Part shown: positions 6,961-14,477 of the stretch, in pieces | How positions within the stretch are numbered: the first letter of the stretch is position 1 | Layout of the letters: every line of letters starts with the position of its first letter | Assembly: GCA_031422295.1 (NCBI GenBank) | Contig: JANOQM010000055.1 | Location: 1-19,632 of the forward strand | DNA: 19,632 bases | Origin: JANOMH01 sp031422295 | GTDB taxonomy: Bacteria; Pseudomonadota; Alphaproteobacteria; Rhodobacterales; Rhodobacteraceae | Direction: 5' to 3' | Notes under the pieces: generated by a model | The model's database searches: none | Told to the model about the DNA's origin: nothing | What the model saw: the letters and a program-made list of their open reading frames with translations, nothing else | Program-made: the position numbers and the translations under genes

Positions 6961-9426
6961 TCAGGGTTTGACCTCTTCCACCCCGGTGCAGAAAATCTGC
7001 ACCACCGGCGCGGCCTCGGCGGCGGGTTCGGACATTGCCGTGCGGCCTGCACTGGCATTGCCGCGCGCGCCGCCCGCCAACTCGACCCCCTCCTCATAAA
7101 ACCGCCGCGCAATCGCGCTGTTCATTTCAGACCGGACCGCCAGACCAAAGTTGATGTCACGCACCACCGCCCGGATCTCAAAATTCATCGCATCGACGCC
7201 AAAGCTGATCAATACCACCACCGGTGGCGGGGCCAGCAGGACCATTGGATGCGCCTCGGCGATTTCACGCAAAATTCCCATCACCCGGTCGCCATCCGGG
7301 CCAAACATCACTGCCACAGGCAGGGTGACGCGACCCACGGCATTGCCACGGGTCCAGTTGGTCACCTGCCCCGACACGAGGTCTGCGTTGGGAATGATCA
7401 CATTGGTGCGGTCAAACGTCTCGATCCGGGTCGAGCGGACGGATATATCGCGGACGTAGCCCATCTTGCCGCCGACCTCGATCCAGTCACCCTCACTTAT
7501 CGGCCGTTCGATCAGCAGAATAATCCCGGCGACAAAGTTCGACACGATATTCTGTAGGCCAAAACCAATACCCACCGACAACGCACCCGCAACAATCGCC
7601 AGATTGGACAGGTCAATCCCGGCGGTGGTAATCGCCATCACAGCCGCCAGAAATATGCCGATATAGCCCAGGCCGGACACCACGGCATTCTGGCCGCCGA
7701 CATCCATCCGGGTTTTCGGCAGAACGCTGGTTTTCAGCGTGCTTTGCACCAGCCGGGTCAGCATATAGCCCAGCACAAACACCACGACGAAGGTGACGAA
7801 ATCCGTCGGCGAAATCTGCGCCTCGCCCAGGGCGAACCCCTCACGGAACCGCGCCCAAAGCTCGTTCAGGTCCTGCTGCCGCGCGCCCCATATCAGGGCG
7901 GCAACCGGCAGGGTTGCAACAATCAGGCAAAACCCGATCAGGACCGGGATCAGCGCATCCCGCGCCCCCTCCTCCAGCCGCATCGCCAGCGCATAAATGT
8001 CAAATACCAGCGCCTGCGCCAGTATGACCAGCCCGATCAGCGCCAGAGTCTGGACAAACGGATATAGCAATGCCTGGGCCGCAGCGGCATAACCGACGCT
8101 GGCCAGCACGACACTCAGCACGGCCACTGCCACCGCCAGCCGACCGACAATATGCAAGGCGGAGCGGCGAAAGCTCAGGGGATCAGGGCCAGCTTCCGTC
8201 ACTTCGGCCTTGGGGGCACGGTTCACAAAGGTCGTGCCGATGCGGAACAGATGCAGCGCCAGCAGAACCTCGACCGGTAACATCACCAGGGCCGCCACCG
8301 CCGGGGTCACTTCGCCGGGGGACAAATACGCCGTCAGAATCGTGCCAATCGCCAACAGCCACCCCATCTGCACAAAACTGATACGCGCCTTGCGCCGCCG
8401 CTCGGGCGCGAAATCCAGCGGCGGCAGGTTGACGGAAAGCGCGCCAAAGAAGTGCCCGGCCAACCATTTGGCAAAGATCACGAAAAACCACGCCTGCGGC
8501 AATGCGGCGACCAGTTGGCGCGACCGGAACCCCAGCAGCCCCGAGGTTTGCAGCGCTGCGGTCAGCGCGTAAATCCCGACCATCGGCACCACGATCTGGC
8601 CCAATGACACGACAAAATTCCACACCCCCCGGCCCCGGCTGGTTTCGGCCACAAGGCTGTGCTGCAAGGCCATCATCCAGACCCTGCCGCGCAGCAACAG
8701 CGCCACCGCCAGCACCAGATAGGCCAGCACTTTGGGCAATTGATCGACAAATCCGTCGCGGCGGCCTTCGCTGCGCAAACTGGCCCGGATCTCGGCAAAC
8801 AGGCCCATGGCGCGTTCGCTCAGCGTCGCTACGGTTTCCGGCCAGATCGCCGGGTTCAGCGGGGTCGGGCCACGGGTCAGCAATGCCGCGGCCTGGCCCT
8901 CGCGGATCAACCCGTCAATTTCACCGATCAACCCGTTGGCATGGGCGTAGGCCTCATTGGCCAGCACAATCGGGGCGCGCAGCCGGGCCAGTTGATCCTC
9001 CAATGCAGCGCGGCGGGCGGCGACCTGGGTATTCTCGCCCGACCCGGTATCAACCTTCAGCCCCAGCGCACCAATCTGGTTGCGGACTGTCTCAATCCGG
9101 GTGGCGTTTTCCGATTGGGCGGCCAGAAACTTGTCGCGCCAACCCACCAGATCGGCGCGCAGCCGCTCCAGCGCAAAGGTCGATCCCCGCCCCAGCTCCG
9201 ACATCGCCTCGGTCCGTTCCGCCGTGCGGGCCCATGCGGAATAATCCAGACCGCCGGTGATAACGGTCCCACGCTCAAGGACCGGACCAATGGCCTGCAC
9301 CGGAACCAACAGGTCCTGCACCGCCTGTGGCAGCTGGATCGTGCCGCTGTCATCGGCAGTTTGCGCAACCAGCGGCCCGGCCAGCACGGCCAGGGCCACG
9401 GCAAGACTTGCGCCAAACCTCGTCAT
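6961..9426 (-). CDS. Large MscS-family mechanosensitive channel with N-terminal DUF3772-like domain
   Basis: 821 residues in the inner membrane. A signal peptide (cut near VAQ, residue 22) is followed by a periplasmic, partly coiled-coil domain of about 25-225, like DUF3772. About ten hydrophobic segments lie between 232 and 605. The MscS core has the pore helix and signature LSVGIGFGLQNIVSNFVAG at 616-633, GDWIEVGGKMGYVRDISVRS at 646-665 and NVIIPNADLVSGQVTNW at 675-691, then the cytoplasmic alpha/beta vestibule. Such channels release solutes on hypo-osmotic shock. Open frame extends 72 codons upstream, but ATG 9426 is preferred: it overlaps the cysteine synthase stop (ATGA), has GAGG four bases before it, and starts directly with the signal peptide. 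It is probably the last gene of the cysK transcript. The C-terminal 40 residues are low-complexity and Ala-rich. Confidence 0.88.
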   Translation of the reverse strand: MTRFGASLAVALAVLAGPLVAQTADDSGTIQLPQAVQDLLVPVQAIGPVLERGTVITGGLDYSAWARTAERTEAMSELGRGSTFALERLRADLVGWRDKFLAAQSENATRIETVRNQIGALGLKVDTGSGENTQVAARRAALEDQLARLRAPIVLANEAYAHANGLIGEIDGLIREGQAAALLTRGPTPLNPAIWPETVATLSERAMGLFAEIRASLRSEGRRDGFVDQLPKVLAYLVLAVALLLRGRVWMMALQHSLVAETSRGRGVWNFVVSLGQIVVPMVGIYALTAALQTSGLLGFRSRQLVAALPQAWFFVIFAKWLAGHFFGALSVNLPPLDFAPERRRKARISFVQMGWLLAIGTILTAYLSPGEVTPAVAALVMLPVEVLLALHLFRIGTTFVNRAPKAEVTEAGPDPLSFRRSALHIVGRLAVAVAVLSVVLASVGYAAAAQALLYPFVQTLALIGLVILAQALVFDIYALAMRLEEGARDALIPVLIGFCLIVATLPVAALIWGARQQDLNELWARFREGFALGEAQISPTDFVTFVVVFVLGYMLTRLVQSTLKTSVLPKTRMDVGGQNAVVSGLGYIGIFLAAVMAITTAGIDLSNLAIVAGALSVGIGFGLQNIVSNFVAGIILLIERPISEGDWIEVGGKMGYVRDISVRSTRIETFDRTNVIIPNADLVSGQVTNWTRGNAVGRVTLPVAVMFGPDGDRVMGILREIAEAHPMVLLAPPPVVVLISFGVDAMNFEIRAVVRDINFGLAVRSEMNSAIARRFYEEGVELAGGARGNASAGRTAMSEPAAEAAPVVQIFCTGVEEVKP

Positions 9427-10457
9427 GCGTCCTCGAACACACCCGGAATCGACCCCGGCCCCCGGTCGAGCCACGCGGGTACTGGCAGGCCCTTGTCGCG
9501 CAGGAACCCCGGATTGAACAATTTCGACTGATACCGGGTGCCATAATCGCACAGGATGGTGACGATCACCTTGCCCGGCCCCATGTCGCGGGCCATCCGA
9601 ATTGCCCCGGCAATATTGATCCCCGACGACCCGCCCAGACACAGGCCCTCATATTGCAGCAGGTCAAATACGATGGGCAAAGCCTCGGCATCCGAAACAT
9701 TATAACTGAAATCCGGGGTAAACCCCTCCAGATTGGCGGTAATCCGGCCCTGCCCGATGCCTTCGGTAATGCTGTCGCCGTGCATGGCCAGCACGCCATC
9801 CGTGTAAAACGAATGCAATGCGGCGCCATCCGGGTCGGCCAGCCCAATCTTGACGCCCTTGGGCTGCAAGGCCATAGCGACGCCCGCCAAAGTTCCGCCC
9901 GACCCCACCGCACAGATGAACCCATCCACGCCGCCTTGGGTCTGCTCCCAAACCTCCGGCCCGGTCGTCTCAATATGGGCCTGCCGGTTCGCCACATTGT
10001 CAAACTGATTGGCCCAGATCACGCCATTAGGGTTGGTGCGGGCCAGTTCGGCGGCCAGCCGGCCCGAATAGCGCACATAGTTATTCGGGTTCTTGTAGGG
10101 GGCCGCAGGCACCTGCACCAGTTCCGCCCCCGCCAGCCGGATCATGTCCTTTTTCTCCTGGCTTTGAGTCTCAGGGATCACGATTACCGTCTTGAATCCC
10201 ATCGAGGCCCCGACCAGTGCCAACCCAATGCCGGTATTGCCCGCCGTGCCCTCCACAATCGTGCCACCGGGCTTCAACTCACCCCGCGCAATCGCATCGC
10301 GGATGATATACAGCGCCGCCCGGTCCTTGACCGACTGGCCGGGGTTCATGAACTCGGCCTTGCCCAGTATCTCGCACCCGGTCGCCTCAGACGCGGCTTT
10401 CAGCCGGATCAGCGGGGTATTGCCAACAGTGGCGGCAAGGTCGGGTTTGATATGCAT
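9423..10457 (-). CDS. cysK: Cysteine synthase A (O-acetylserine sulfhydrylase)
   Basis: 344 residues. This fold-type II PLP enzyme makes cysteine from O-acetylserine and sulfide. NPGQSVKDRAA (39-49) places the PLP lysine at Lys44. EGTAGNTGIGLA (69-80) is the substrate/carboxylate loop, with TAGNTG in place of the more usual TSGNTG. GSGGT (185-189) binds the PLP phosphate, and GGSSG (275-279) contributes the ring-nitrogen serine. The length fits the family plus a short C-terminal extension. ATG 10457 has an AAAGG ribosome site close by. In R. sphaeroides, cysK lies with trgAB and contributes to tellurite resistance, which supports the same role here. About 1.06 kb separates it from trgB, unlike the tight spacing elsewhere in the cluster. 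Confidence 0.92.
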   Translation of the reverse strand: MHIKPDLAATVGNTPLIRLKAASEATGCEILGKAEFMNPGQSVKDRAALYIIRDAIARGELKPGGTIVEGTAGNTGIGLALVGASMGFKTVIVIPETQSQEKKDMIRLAGAELVQVPAAPYKNPNNYVRYSGRLAAELARTNPNGVIWANQFDNVANRQAHIETTGPEVWEQTQGGVDGFICAVGSGGTLAGVAMALQPKGVKIGLADPDGAALHSFYTDGVLAMHGDSITEGIGQGRITANLEGFTPDFSYNVSDAEALPIVFDLLQYEGLCLGGSSGINIAGAIRMARDMGPGKVIVTILCDYGTRYQSKLFNPGFLRDKGLPVPAWLDRGPGSIPGVFEDA

Positions 10458-10544
10458 GGGTTGGCCTTTATTGCTGGTGCGACCTGTTTAGGGGGCCGGG
10501 GCGGCGAACTCAAGCCATGGGCCGGCTTGGGCAAAGGATACCGG

Positions 10545-10722
10545 CACAGGGCAGCGCCTGACCGCCGGGTGGGCGCAGCAGTGCTGGTTCTGCAGAGGTT
10601 TATGGTGCAGCCACTCCCACAGAATTTCTAGGCGCCGCTGCTACAAAAGCGCCTGTCCATGGGGCCGGTCAGGCGCTGCCCGGCGGCGCTATGCGCCTTG
10701 ACTCCGGGCAGGAGGATTTGTG
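10545..10722 (+). repeat. Structured direct repeat, copy 1
   Basis: Copy 1 of an element also found at 11327-11506. A gapless 165-base core (10545-10709) differs from copy 2 at 24 positions by my count, about 85% identity. It can fold strongly. GGGCAGCGCCTGACCG at 10549-10564 is fully complementary to 10666-10681. Inside that, GGGTGGGCGC (10567-10576) pairs with GCGCCTGTCC (10649-10658) using G-U wobbles on the plus strand. A second hairpin spans 10679-10708 (CCCGG-c-GGCGC-tat-GCGCC). It lies between the cysteine synthase start and the orphan gene. It contains no coding sequence I recognise. Confidence 0.85.
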
Positions 10723-10752
10723 TCGACGGCGGAATGCGGATTGGAGCGGACG

Positions 10753-11235
10753 CTAGTTGATCCCCTTGTTGAGCCCGCGCACAACCCGAGGCGGTGTGGC
10801 CCGCAAGAACTCGTCATGGCTGAACCAAAGTAGCAATCTCTTTCGCCGCGAGATCACAACAGCATCCCAGCCAACAGTTAGCGCAAACAAGAACACTGCG
10901 GCCCAATCTTCTGGCCGAGCGCCGTTGCTTGTAACACTACATCTTAAAATTTCTTTTGCATCGAGACCTGTTCGTGCCCTTAGGGCAGCAACATGATCGC
11001 TGCTTTCCGACGACGTCCAAACGACGTTCAGCTTAATGAAATGAAGGTCGTCTAGATTCGACAGGCGCTCTGACAAAGTCAACGCCATGCGTTCAAGGCC
11101 GCGAGGCGGATCGATATTGTACGCAAGCTTTTCCCATTTTCGCGGTCGCACGACGAAATGATTAGCGATCGCTAGCGCAGGATCGTGCTGCCGCAGCAAG
11201 TTGATCGGAAGACAATCGCCACCAACGGAAAACAT
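10753..11235 (-). CDS. Orphan hypothetical protein inserted in the trg-cysK operon
   Basis: 160 residues that I do not recognise. The chain looks soluble and mixed alpha/beta, begins MFSVGGDCLPINLLRQHDPA, has a hydrophobic stretch VFLFALTVGWDAVVI near 115-129, then basic RRKRLLLWF. No signal peptide, metal site or nucleotide motif is visible. No convincing ribosome site precedes ATG 11235, so the start is uncertain. Base composition is lower than its neighbours (26 G+C of 60 at 10921-10980, against 39 of 60 at 12001-12060 in trgB). The gene is framed by two direct copies of the structured repeat. Both features suggest it was acquired. It could be the cargo of a small mobile unit; a fortuitous open frame is possible but less likely at this length. 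Confidence 0.55.
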   Translation of the reverse strand: MFSVGGDCLPINLLRQHDPALAIANHFVVRPRKWEKLAYNIDPPRGLERMALTLSERLSNLDDLHFIKLNVVWTSSESSDHVAALRARTGLDAKEILRCSVTSNGARPEDWAAVFLFALTVGWDAVVISRRKRLLLWFSHDEFLRATPPRVVRGLNKGIN

Positions 11236-11326
11236 GCGACGCGTGTAGTATGCGCACCATCTTCAGTCTAGGCTAAAATTTTGTGTCTTCTTTCCAGACA
11301 ACGCGGTCGTTCACGTCGTTTACGCA

Positions 11327-11506
11327 CACAGGGCAGCGCCTGACCGCCGGGTGGGCGCAGCAAAGGTGGTTCTGCAGAACTTTATGGTGCCGCCACACCT
11401 GCCGAAATTCTAGGTGGCGATGCTGCAAAAGCGCCCGCCCGATGGGGCGTTCAGGCGCTGCCCGGCGGCGCTACGCGCCTTGATTCCGGGCGGGGGGGGA
11501 TTTGTG
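11327..11506 (+). repeat. Structured direct repeat, copy 2
   Basis: Copy 2, in the same orientation as copy 1 (10545-10722) and 782 bases away. The outer arms are 11331-11346 and 11448-11463 with one mismatch. The inner arms GGGTGGGCGC (11349-11358) and GCGCCCGCCC (11431-11440) pair fully with one U-G. A further palindrome GTTCTGCAGAAC lies near the apex. The second hairpin is at 11461-11490. The first 36 bases are identical to copy 1. A run of eight G (11492-11499) closes the element, which ends about 15 bases from the trgB stop. Confidence 0.85.
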
Positions 11507-11520
11507 GTCGGATGACAGTC

Positions 11521-12642
11521 TCACACACCTCCACCCTGCCTTTTCCGCTCCAACCACAACAACATCGCAATCAACGGCCCCGCATTGATCTCGCCGCTCT
11601 CCACCAACGCCAAGGCCTCGTCCAACCCCAGCACATGCAGGCGCAGATCCTCGGCCTCTTCGGCCAATCCACCGGAATAACTGGCCAGATCGGGCAGGTC
11701 CGTCAGGCCCAGATAGCAAAAGAAATGATCGGTCGATGCACCCGGACTGGGATAGAACGAAAACATATGCTCCAGCGTGACCGCCGTCAGCCCGGCCTCC
11801 TCCTGTGCCTCGCGCAACCCGGCCGCTTCGGGCGTTTCGCCCGCATCGACGATGCCCGCCACAGGCTCCAGACACCATGGATTGGGGTCACCGCGCCGGG
11901 CCGGGCCGGACCGGAATTGTTCGACCAGCAGCACCCGGTCGCGGACCGGATCATAGGGCAGGACAAGGGCCGCATCGCAGCCCACCAACACCTCGCGGCG
12001 CAACGGGCCCGCTGTGCCGCCGTCAAACCGGCGATGCTGAATATCCATCGCCGCCAGCTTGAAAAACGCCCCATCCAGCGGCTTGGCATGATGATAACTT
12101 TGATCGGTCGGATCAGCGCCATGACGACGGCGTGCCGGGGCGACCGACGCCCGCGCCCGCAACACAGCGCTCGCCCGCCCCTCAATCATCGGCCATTGCC
12201 GGAACAGTTCGGGCGGGGTCAAAGGTGGGGAATGCGCCAGCAATTCCACAGCGGCCAGACAAGTCACCTCGGCCCGCGCCGCCCGCCAGCGCTCCAGTGA
12301 CCACGGCTCGCAGGCACTTTGGTCGGTATCGGGTGGCAGATATACAATCGCCATGCCGCGCGTCCCATCGGCCCGGGTCAGCAGCATCGGCTGCAGGCGA
12401 AACCCAAAGGCAATCTCGTAAATATCAAGGCGTTCGCGTTGGGCATCGGTCAGGCCAGACCAGATTGCCCCTTCGGCCAGCGCCCCATCGCGGGGCAAAA
12501 GCGACGGATATTCCGACCCCAGTGCCCGGTCCACCGCATAGTCACGCAATGTGGCTGCAGTCTTGACCGCACCTAGCCCCGGCCCGGCAACAAGGGCGAA
12601 CAAAGGGTCATGCCGCAACGTGCCATAAACAAACAAATCCAT
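11521..12642 (-). CDS. trgB: TrgB: GGCT-like plus Nudix hydrolase, tellurite-resistance locus
   Basis: 373 residues in two domains. Residues 1-about 120 have the gamma-glutamylcyclotransferase-like (AIG2/GGCT) fold: MDLFVYGTLRHDPLF with the YGTL loop at 6-9 and a candidate acidic residue in YEIAFGF (75-81). Residues about 195-365 are a Nudix hydrolase of the ADP-ribose pyrophosphatase type. The Nudix box at 263-285 (GIVDAGETPEAAGLREAQEE and AGL) matches Gx5Ex7REUxEExGU exactly. The Nudix half probably hydrolyses ADP-ribose or a related nucleoside diphosphate; the exact substrate is not shown by sequence. ATG 12642 starts the GGCT domain exactly and lies four bases after the trgA stop. In R. 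sphaeroides, trgAB with cysK raises tellurite resistance. The two-domain build appears normal for TrgB. Confidence 0.86.
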   Translation of the reverse strand: MDLFVYGTLRHDPLFALVAGPGLGAVKTAATLRDYAVDRALGSEYPSLLPRDGALAEGAIWSGLTDAQRERLDIYEIAFGFRLQPMLLTRADGTRGMAIVYLPPDTDQSACEPWSLERWRAARAEVTCLAAVELLAHSPPLTPPELFRQWPMIEGRASAVLRARASVAPARRRHGADPTDQSYHHAKPLDGAFFKLAAMDIQHRRFDGGTAGPLRREVLVGCDAALVLPYDPVRDRVLLVEQFRSGPARRGDPNPWCLEPVAGIVDAGETPEAAGLREAQEEAGLTAVTLEHMFSFYPSPGASTDHFFCYLGLTDLPDLASYSGGLAEEAEDLRLHVLGLDEALALVESGEINAGPLIAMLLWLERKRQGGGV

Positions 12643-12646
12643 GGGC

Positions 12647-13090
12647 TTAGTTGAACCTGCGGGCAAACCATTCGGTGATCAATCCGCAGATCACAGCGCC
12701 CGCCACAAAGGTCGTGATCACCACCGAATGGTTCATCAGCATGGCATGTTCCAGCATCAGCCCGAATACATCGACCACAGCCAGCGTCGCGTCAGACCCG
12801 TACAGGCCGCGCATCGCCTTGATGATCATATTGTAAAACGAATGCAGGAACAGCCACCAGAATATCATCGCCAGCGTCGCGGTCAGCCCATAACTGACAG
12901 CCCCCATCCACGGGCCACGGGCACGGCTGCCCGCCACAATCCAGCCCATCGCAGCCCCGATACCTGCATTGACCAGCGCATAACGGGGCGGCGCGGTGCC
13001 GACCTCCATGAACCCGATCACCAGTTGCGACACATACCAAGCCAGTGCTGCAAACAGCACTGCGGCAACTAGTTTTCCGGCCGTGGGCAT
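12647..13090 (-). CDS. trgA: TrgA, tellurite-resistance membrane protein
   Basis: 147 residues, nearly all in four hydrophobic segments: about 5-28 (LVAAVLFAALAWYVSQLVIG), 37-54 (YALVNAGIGAAMGWIVAG), 62-90 (MGAVSYGLTATLAMIFWWLF) and 118-140 (VVITTFVAGAVICGLITEWF). This size and topology, directly upstream of trgB and near cysK, identify it as TrgA of the Rhodobacter trgAB locus. The call rests on context as much as on sequence. ATG 13090 follows a GGAGAG ribosome site. Its biochemical action is not established. It is 35 bases downstream of the fatty-acid methyltransferase gene and is probably co-transcribed with it. Confidence 0.82.
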   Translation of the reverse strand: MPTAGKLVAAVLFAALAWYVSQLVIGFMEVGTAPPRYALVNAGIGAAMGWIVAGSRARGPWMGAVSYGLTATLAMIFWWLFLHSFYNMIIKAMRGLYGSDATLAVVDVFGLMLEHAMLMNHSVVITTFVAGAVICGLITEWFARRFN

Positions 13091-13125
13091 GACTGCTCTC
13101 CCCGCGTCATCCGGTGCCGGGATCG

Positions 13126-14334
13126 TTACTTGGCCCGTGTCACCGTGATCTGTGTTACATCACAGTTTCTGCTAATGAAGGTCGCAGCACAAGAGGTCAG
13201 GTAAAAGTTCCACATCCGGCGAAATCTGTCATCGAACCCCAGATGCGCGATCTTGTCCCATTTGGCATTAAAATCCTCGTGCCAGCGGCGTAATGTCAAA
13301 CTGTAACTCTCGCCAAATTCAATCGACCTGGCCACGCTCAGGCCGGCGCGCTCAATCTCTTGGCGCAACACCACGGGGCTTGGCAACATACCGCCAGGAA
13401 AGATGTATTTTTGAATGAAATCAACGCCGCGCTTGTACACATCCCAGCGCTTATGCTGCACCGTGATAATCTGCAGCGTGGCATTCTTGCCCGGTTTCAG
13501 GCGGTCGCGCAGGGCGTTGAAATACACCGGCCAGTATTTCTCGCCCACCGCTTCAAACATTTCAATCGACGCAATGCCGTCATAAATACCGCGCTCATCG
13601 CGGTAATCCTGCATCTTGATATCCACCATTTCTGACAATCCGGCCTTGGCGATCCGGGCCACGGCATAATCATGCTGCTCTTTGGAAATCGTCAGGCCAG
13701 TGACGCGCAGCCCGCGTTCCTTGGCAGCATATTCCGCAAACCCACCCCAGCCGCAGCCAATTTCCAGCACATGATCGCCCGGCACAGCGCCCATCTGATC
13801 AACCATACTGGCGTATTTCAAGGTCTGGGCAGCCTCCAGCCCCTCTTGGCCAGTCTCGAACTTGGCGGATGAATAGGTCATCGTCTCGTCCAGCCACAGG
13901 CCATAAAACTCATTGCCCAGATCATAATGATAGCTGATATTTTTGCGGGCCTGCGCGCGGGAATTGCTCTGCCACCAAAAGCGCAGCTTTTCATAAGCGC
14001 GGACCAGTTTCTGGCCCGGAAACCCATCATACATTTCATCGGCCTCATCATGGACCAGATCCATGAAGGCCATCAGATCCGGGGTGGACCACCAGCCGTC
14101 CATATAGGCCTCGCAGAACCCCAGATCGCCTTCGCGGATCAACCGGGCAAAGATATCGGCATTATGAATTTGCAATTCGGCGACAAACCCCGCCGATTTC
14201 CCCTCGGCGCGAAACCTGCGGCCATCGGGCAGGACCAGATCCAGCCTGCCGCGCGGCATCCGGGCGATCATGTCAAACACTTGGCTAAAATAACGCGGCA
14301 GATTGATCTGCCCCTGCGTCGTCGTCAGAATCAT
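13126..14334 (-). CDS. cfa: Cyclopropane-fatty-acyl-phospholipid synthase family methyltransferase
   Basis: 402 residues. The family transfers a methylene from S-adenosylmethionine onto double bonds of unsaturated phospholipid acyl chains at the membrane face. After an N-terminal lipid-binding region (1-125) come ISYHYDLGNEFYGLWLDETM (133-152), SAM motif I VLEIGCGWGGFAEYA (189-203), GIASIEMFEAVGEKYW (253-268) and QKYIFPGGMLPS (308-319), all typical of CFA synthases. Start ATG 14334 is preferred over GTG 14340 because GGGAG lies five bases before the ATG. In R. sphaeroides, a related cfaA and a photolyase belong to the RpoE-ChrR singlet-oxygen response. Both gene types are adjacent here, but no sigma-E promoter was found in the right direction. 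Paralogues making other modified lipids are possible. Confidence 0.86.
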   Translation of the reverse strand: MILTTTQGQINLPRYFSQVFDMIARMPRGRLDLVLPDGRRFRAEGKSAGFVAELQIHNADIFARLIREGDLGFCEAYMDGWWSTPDLMAFMDLVHDEADEMYDGFPGQKLVRAYEKLRFWWQSNSRAQARKNISYHYDLGNEFYGLWLDETMTYSSAKFETGQEGLEAAQTLKYASMVDQMGAVPGDHVLEIGCGWGGFAEYAAKERGLRVTGLTISKEQHDYAVARIAKAGLSEMVDIKMQDYRDERGIYDGIASIEMFEAVGEKYWPVYFNALRDRLKPGKNATLQIITVQHKRWDVYKRGVDFIQKYIFPGGMLPSPVVLRQEIERAGLSVARSIEFGESYSLTLRRWHEDFNAKWDKIAHLGFDDRFRRMWNFYLTSCAATFISRNCDVTQITVTRAK

Positions 14335-14386
14335 CGCCACTCCCGGTGGTTGTATTTTGTCTGGCAGGCAAAACCTGATCCCAGCC

Positions 14387-14410
14387 TTGGCAGTAGTCTT
14401 AATCTGCCAA
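14387..14410. promoter_or_regulatory. Inverted repeat in the cfa upstream region (possible operator)
   Basis: TTGGCAG (14387-14393) and CTGCCAA (14404-14410) form a perfect 7-bp inverted repeat with a 10-base spacer, in the 143-base gap between photolyase and cfa and about 53 bases upstream of the cfa ATG. Its position and dimer-like spacing suit a regulator-binding site near a promoter. No regulator is encoded in the window, so the function is inferred only from geometry. Confidence 0.45.
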
Positions 14411-14477
14411 CCTTGGAAGTCACGGTTTTTGCGTAGAAATAGTTTCGGCTTGCAACCCGGTCACAAAAATCCGCGCG

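Noticed and set aside
9427..9642. Upstream 72-codon extension of the MscS-family protein
   Set aside because: It lies wholly inside the cysteine synthase gene, and the signal peptide starts exactly at ATG 9426 with a ribosome site.
9327..10631. 434-codon plus-strand open frame opposite mscS and cysteine synthase
   Set aside because: It is antisense to two clearly recognisable genes and its product is Arg/Pro/Gln-rich without motifs, as expected from the shadow of GC-rich codons.
10545..11506. CRISPR array or retron-like reading of the repeat pair
   Set aside because: There are only two long copies about 600 bases apart, with no short regular repeats, no cas genes and no reverse transcriptase.
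14377..14406. TGATCC-N18-TAATC, similar to the Rhodobacter sigma-E (RpoE) promoter pattern
   Set aside because: It reads on the plus strand, away from cfa, and no plus-strand gene follows. The -10 box is also imperfect, so it is probably chance.
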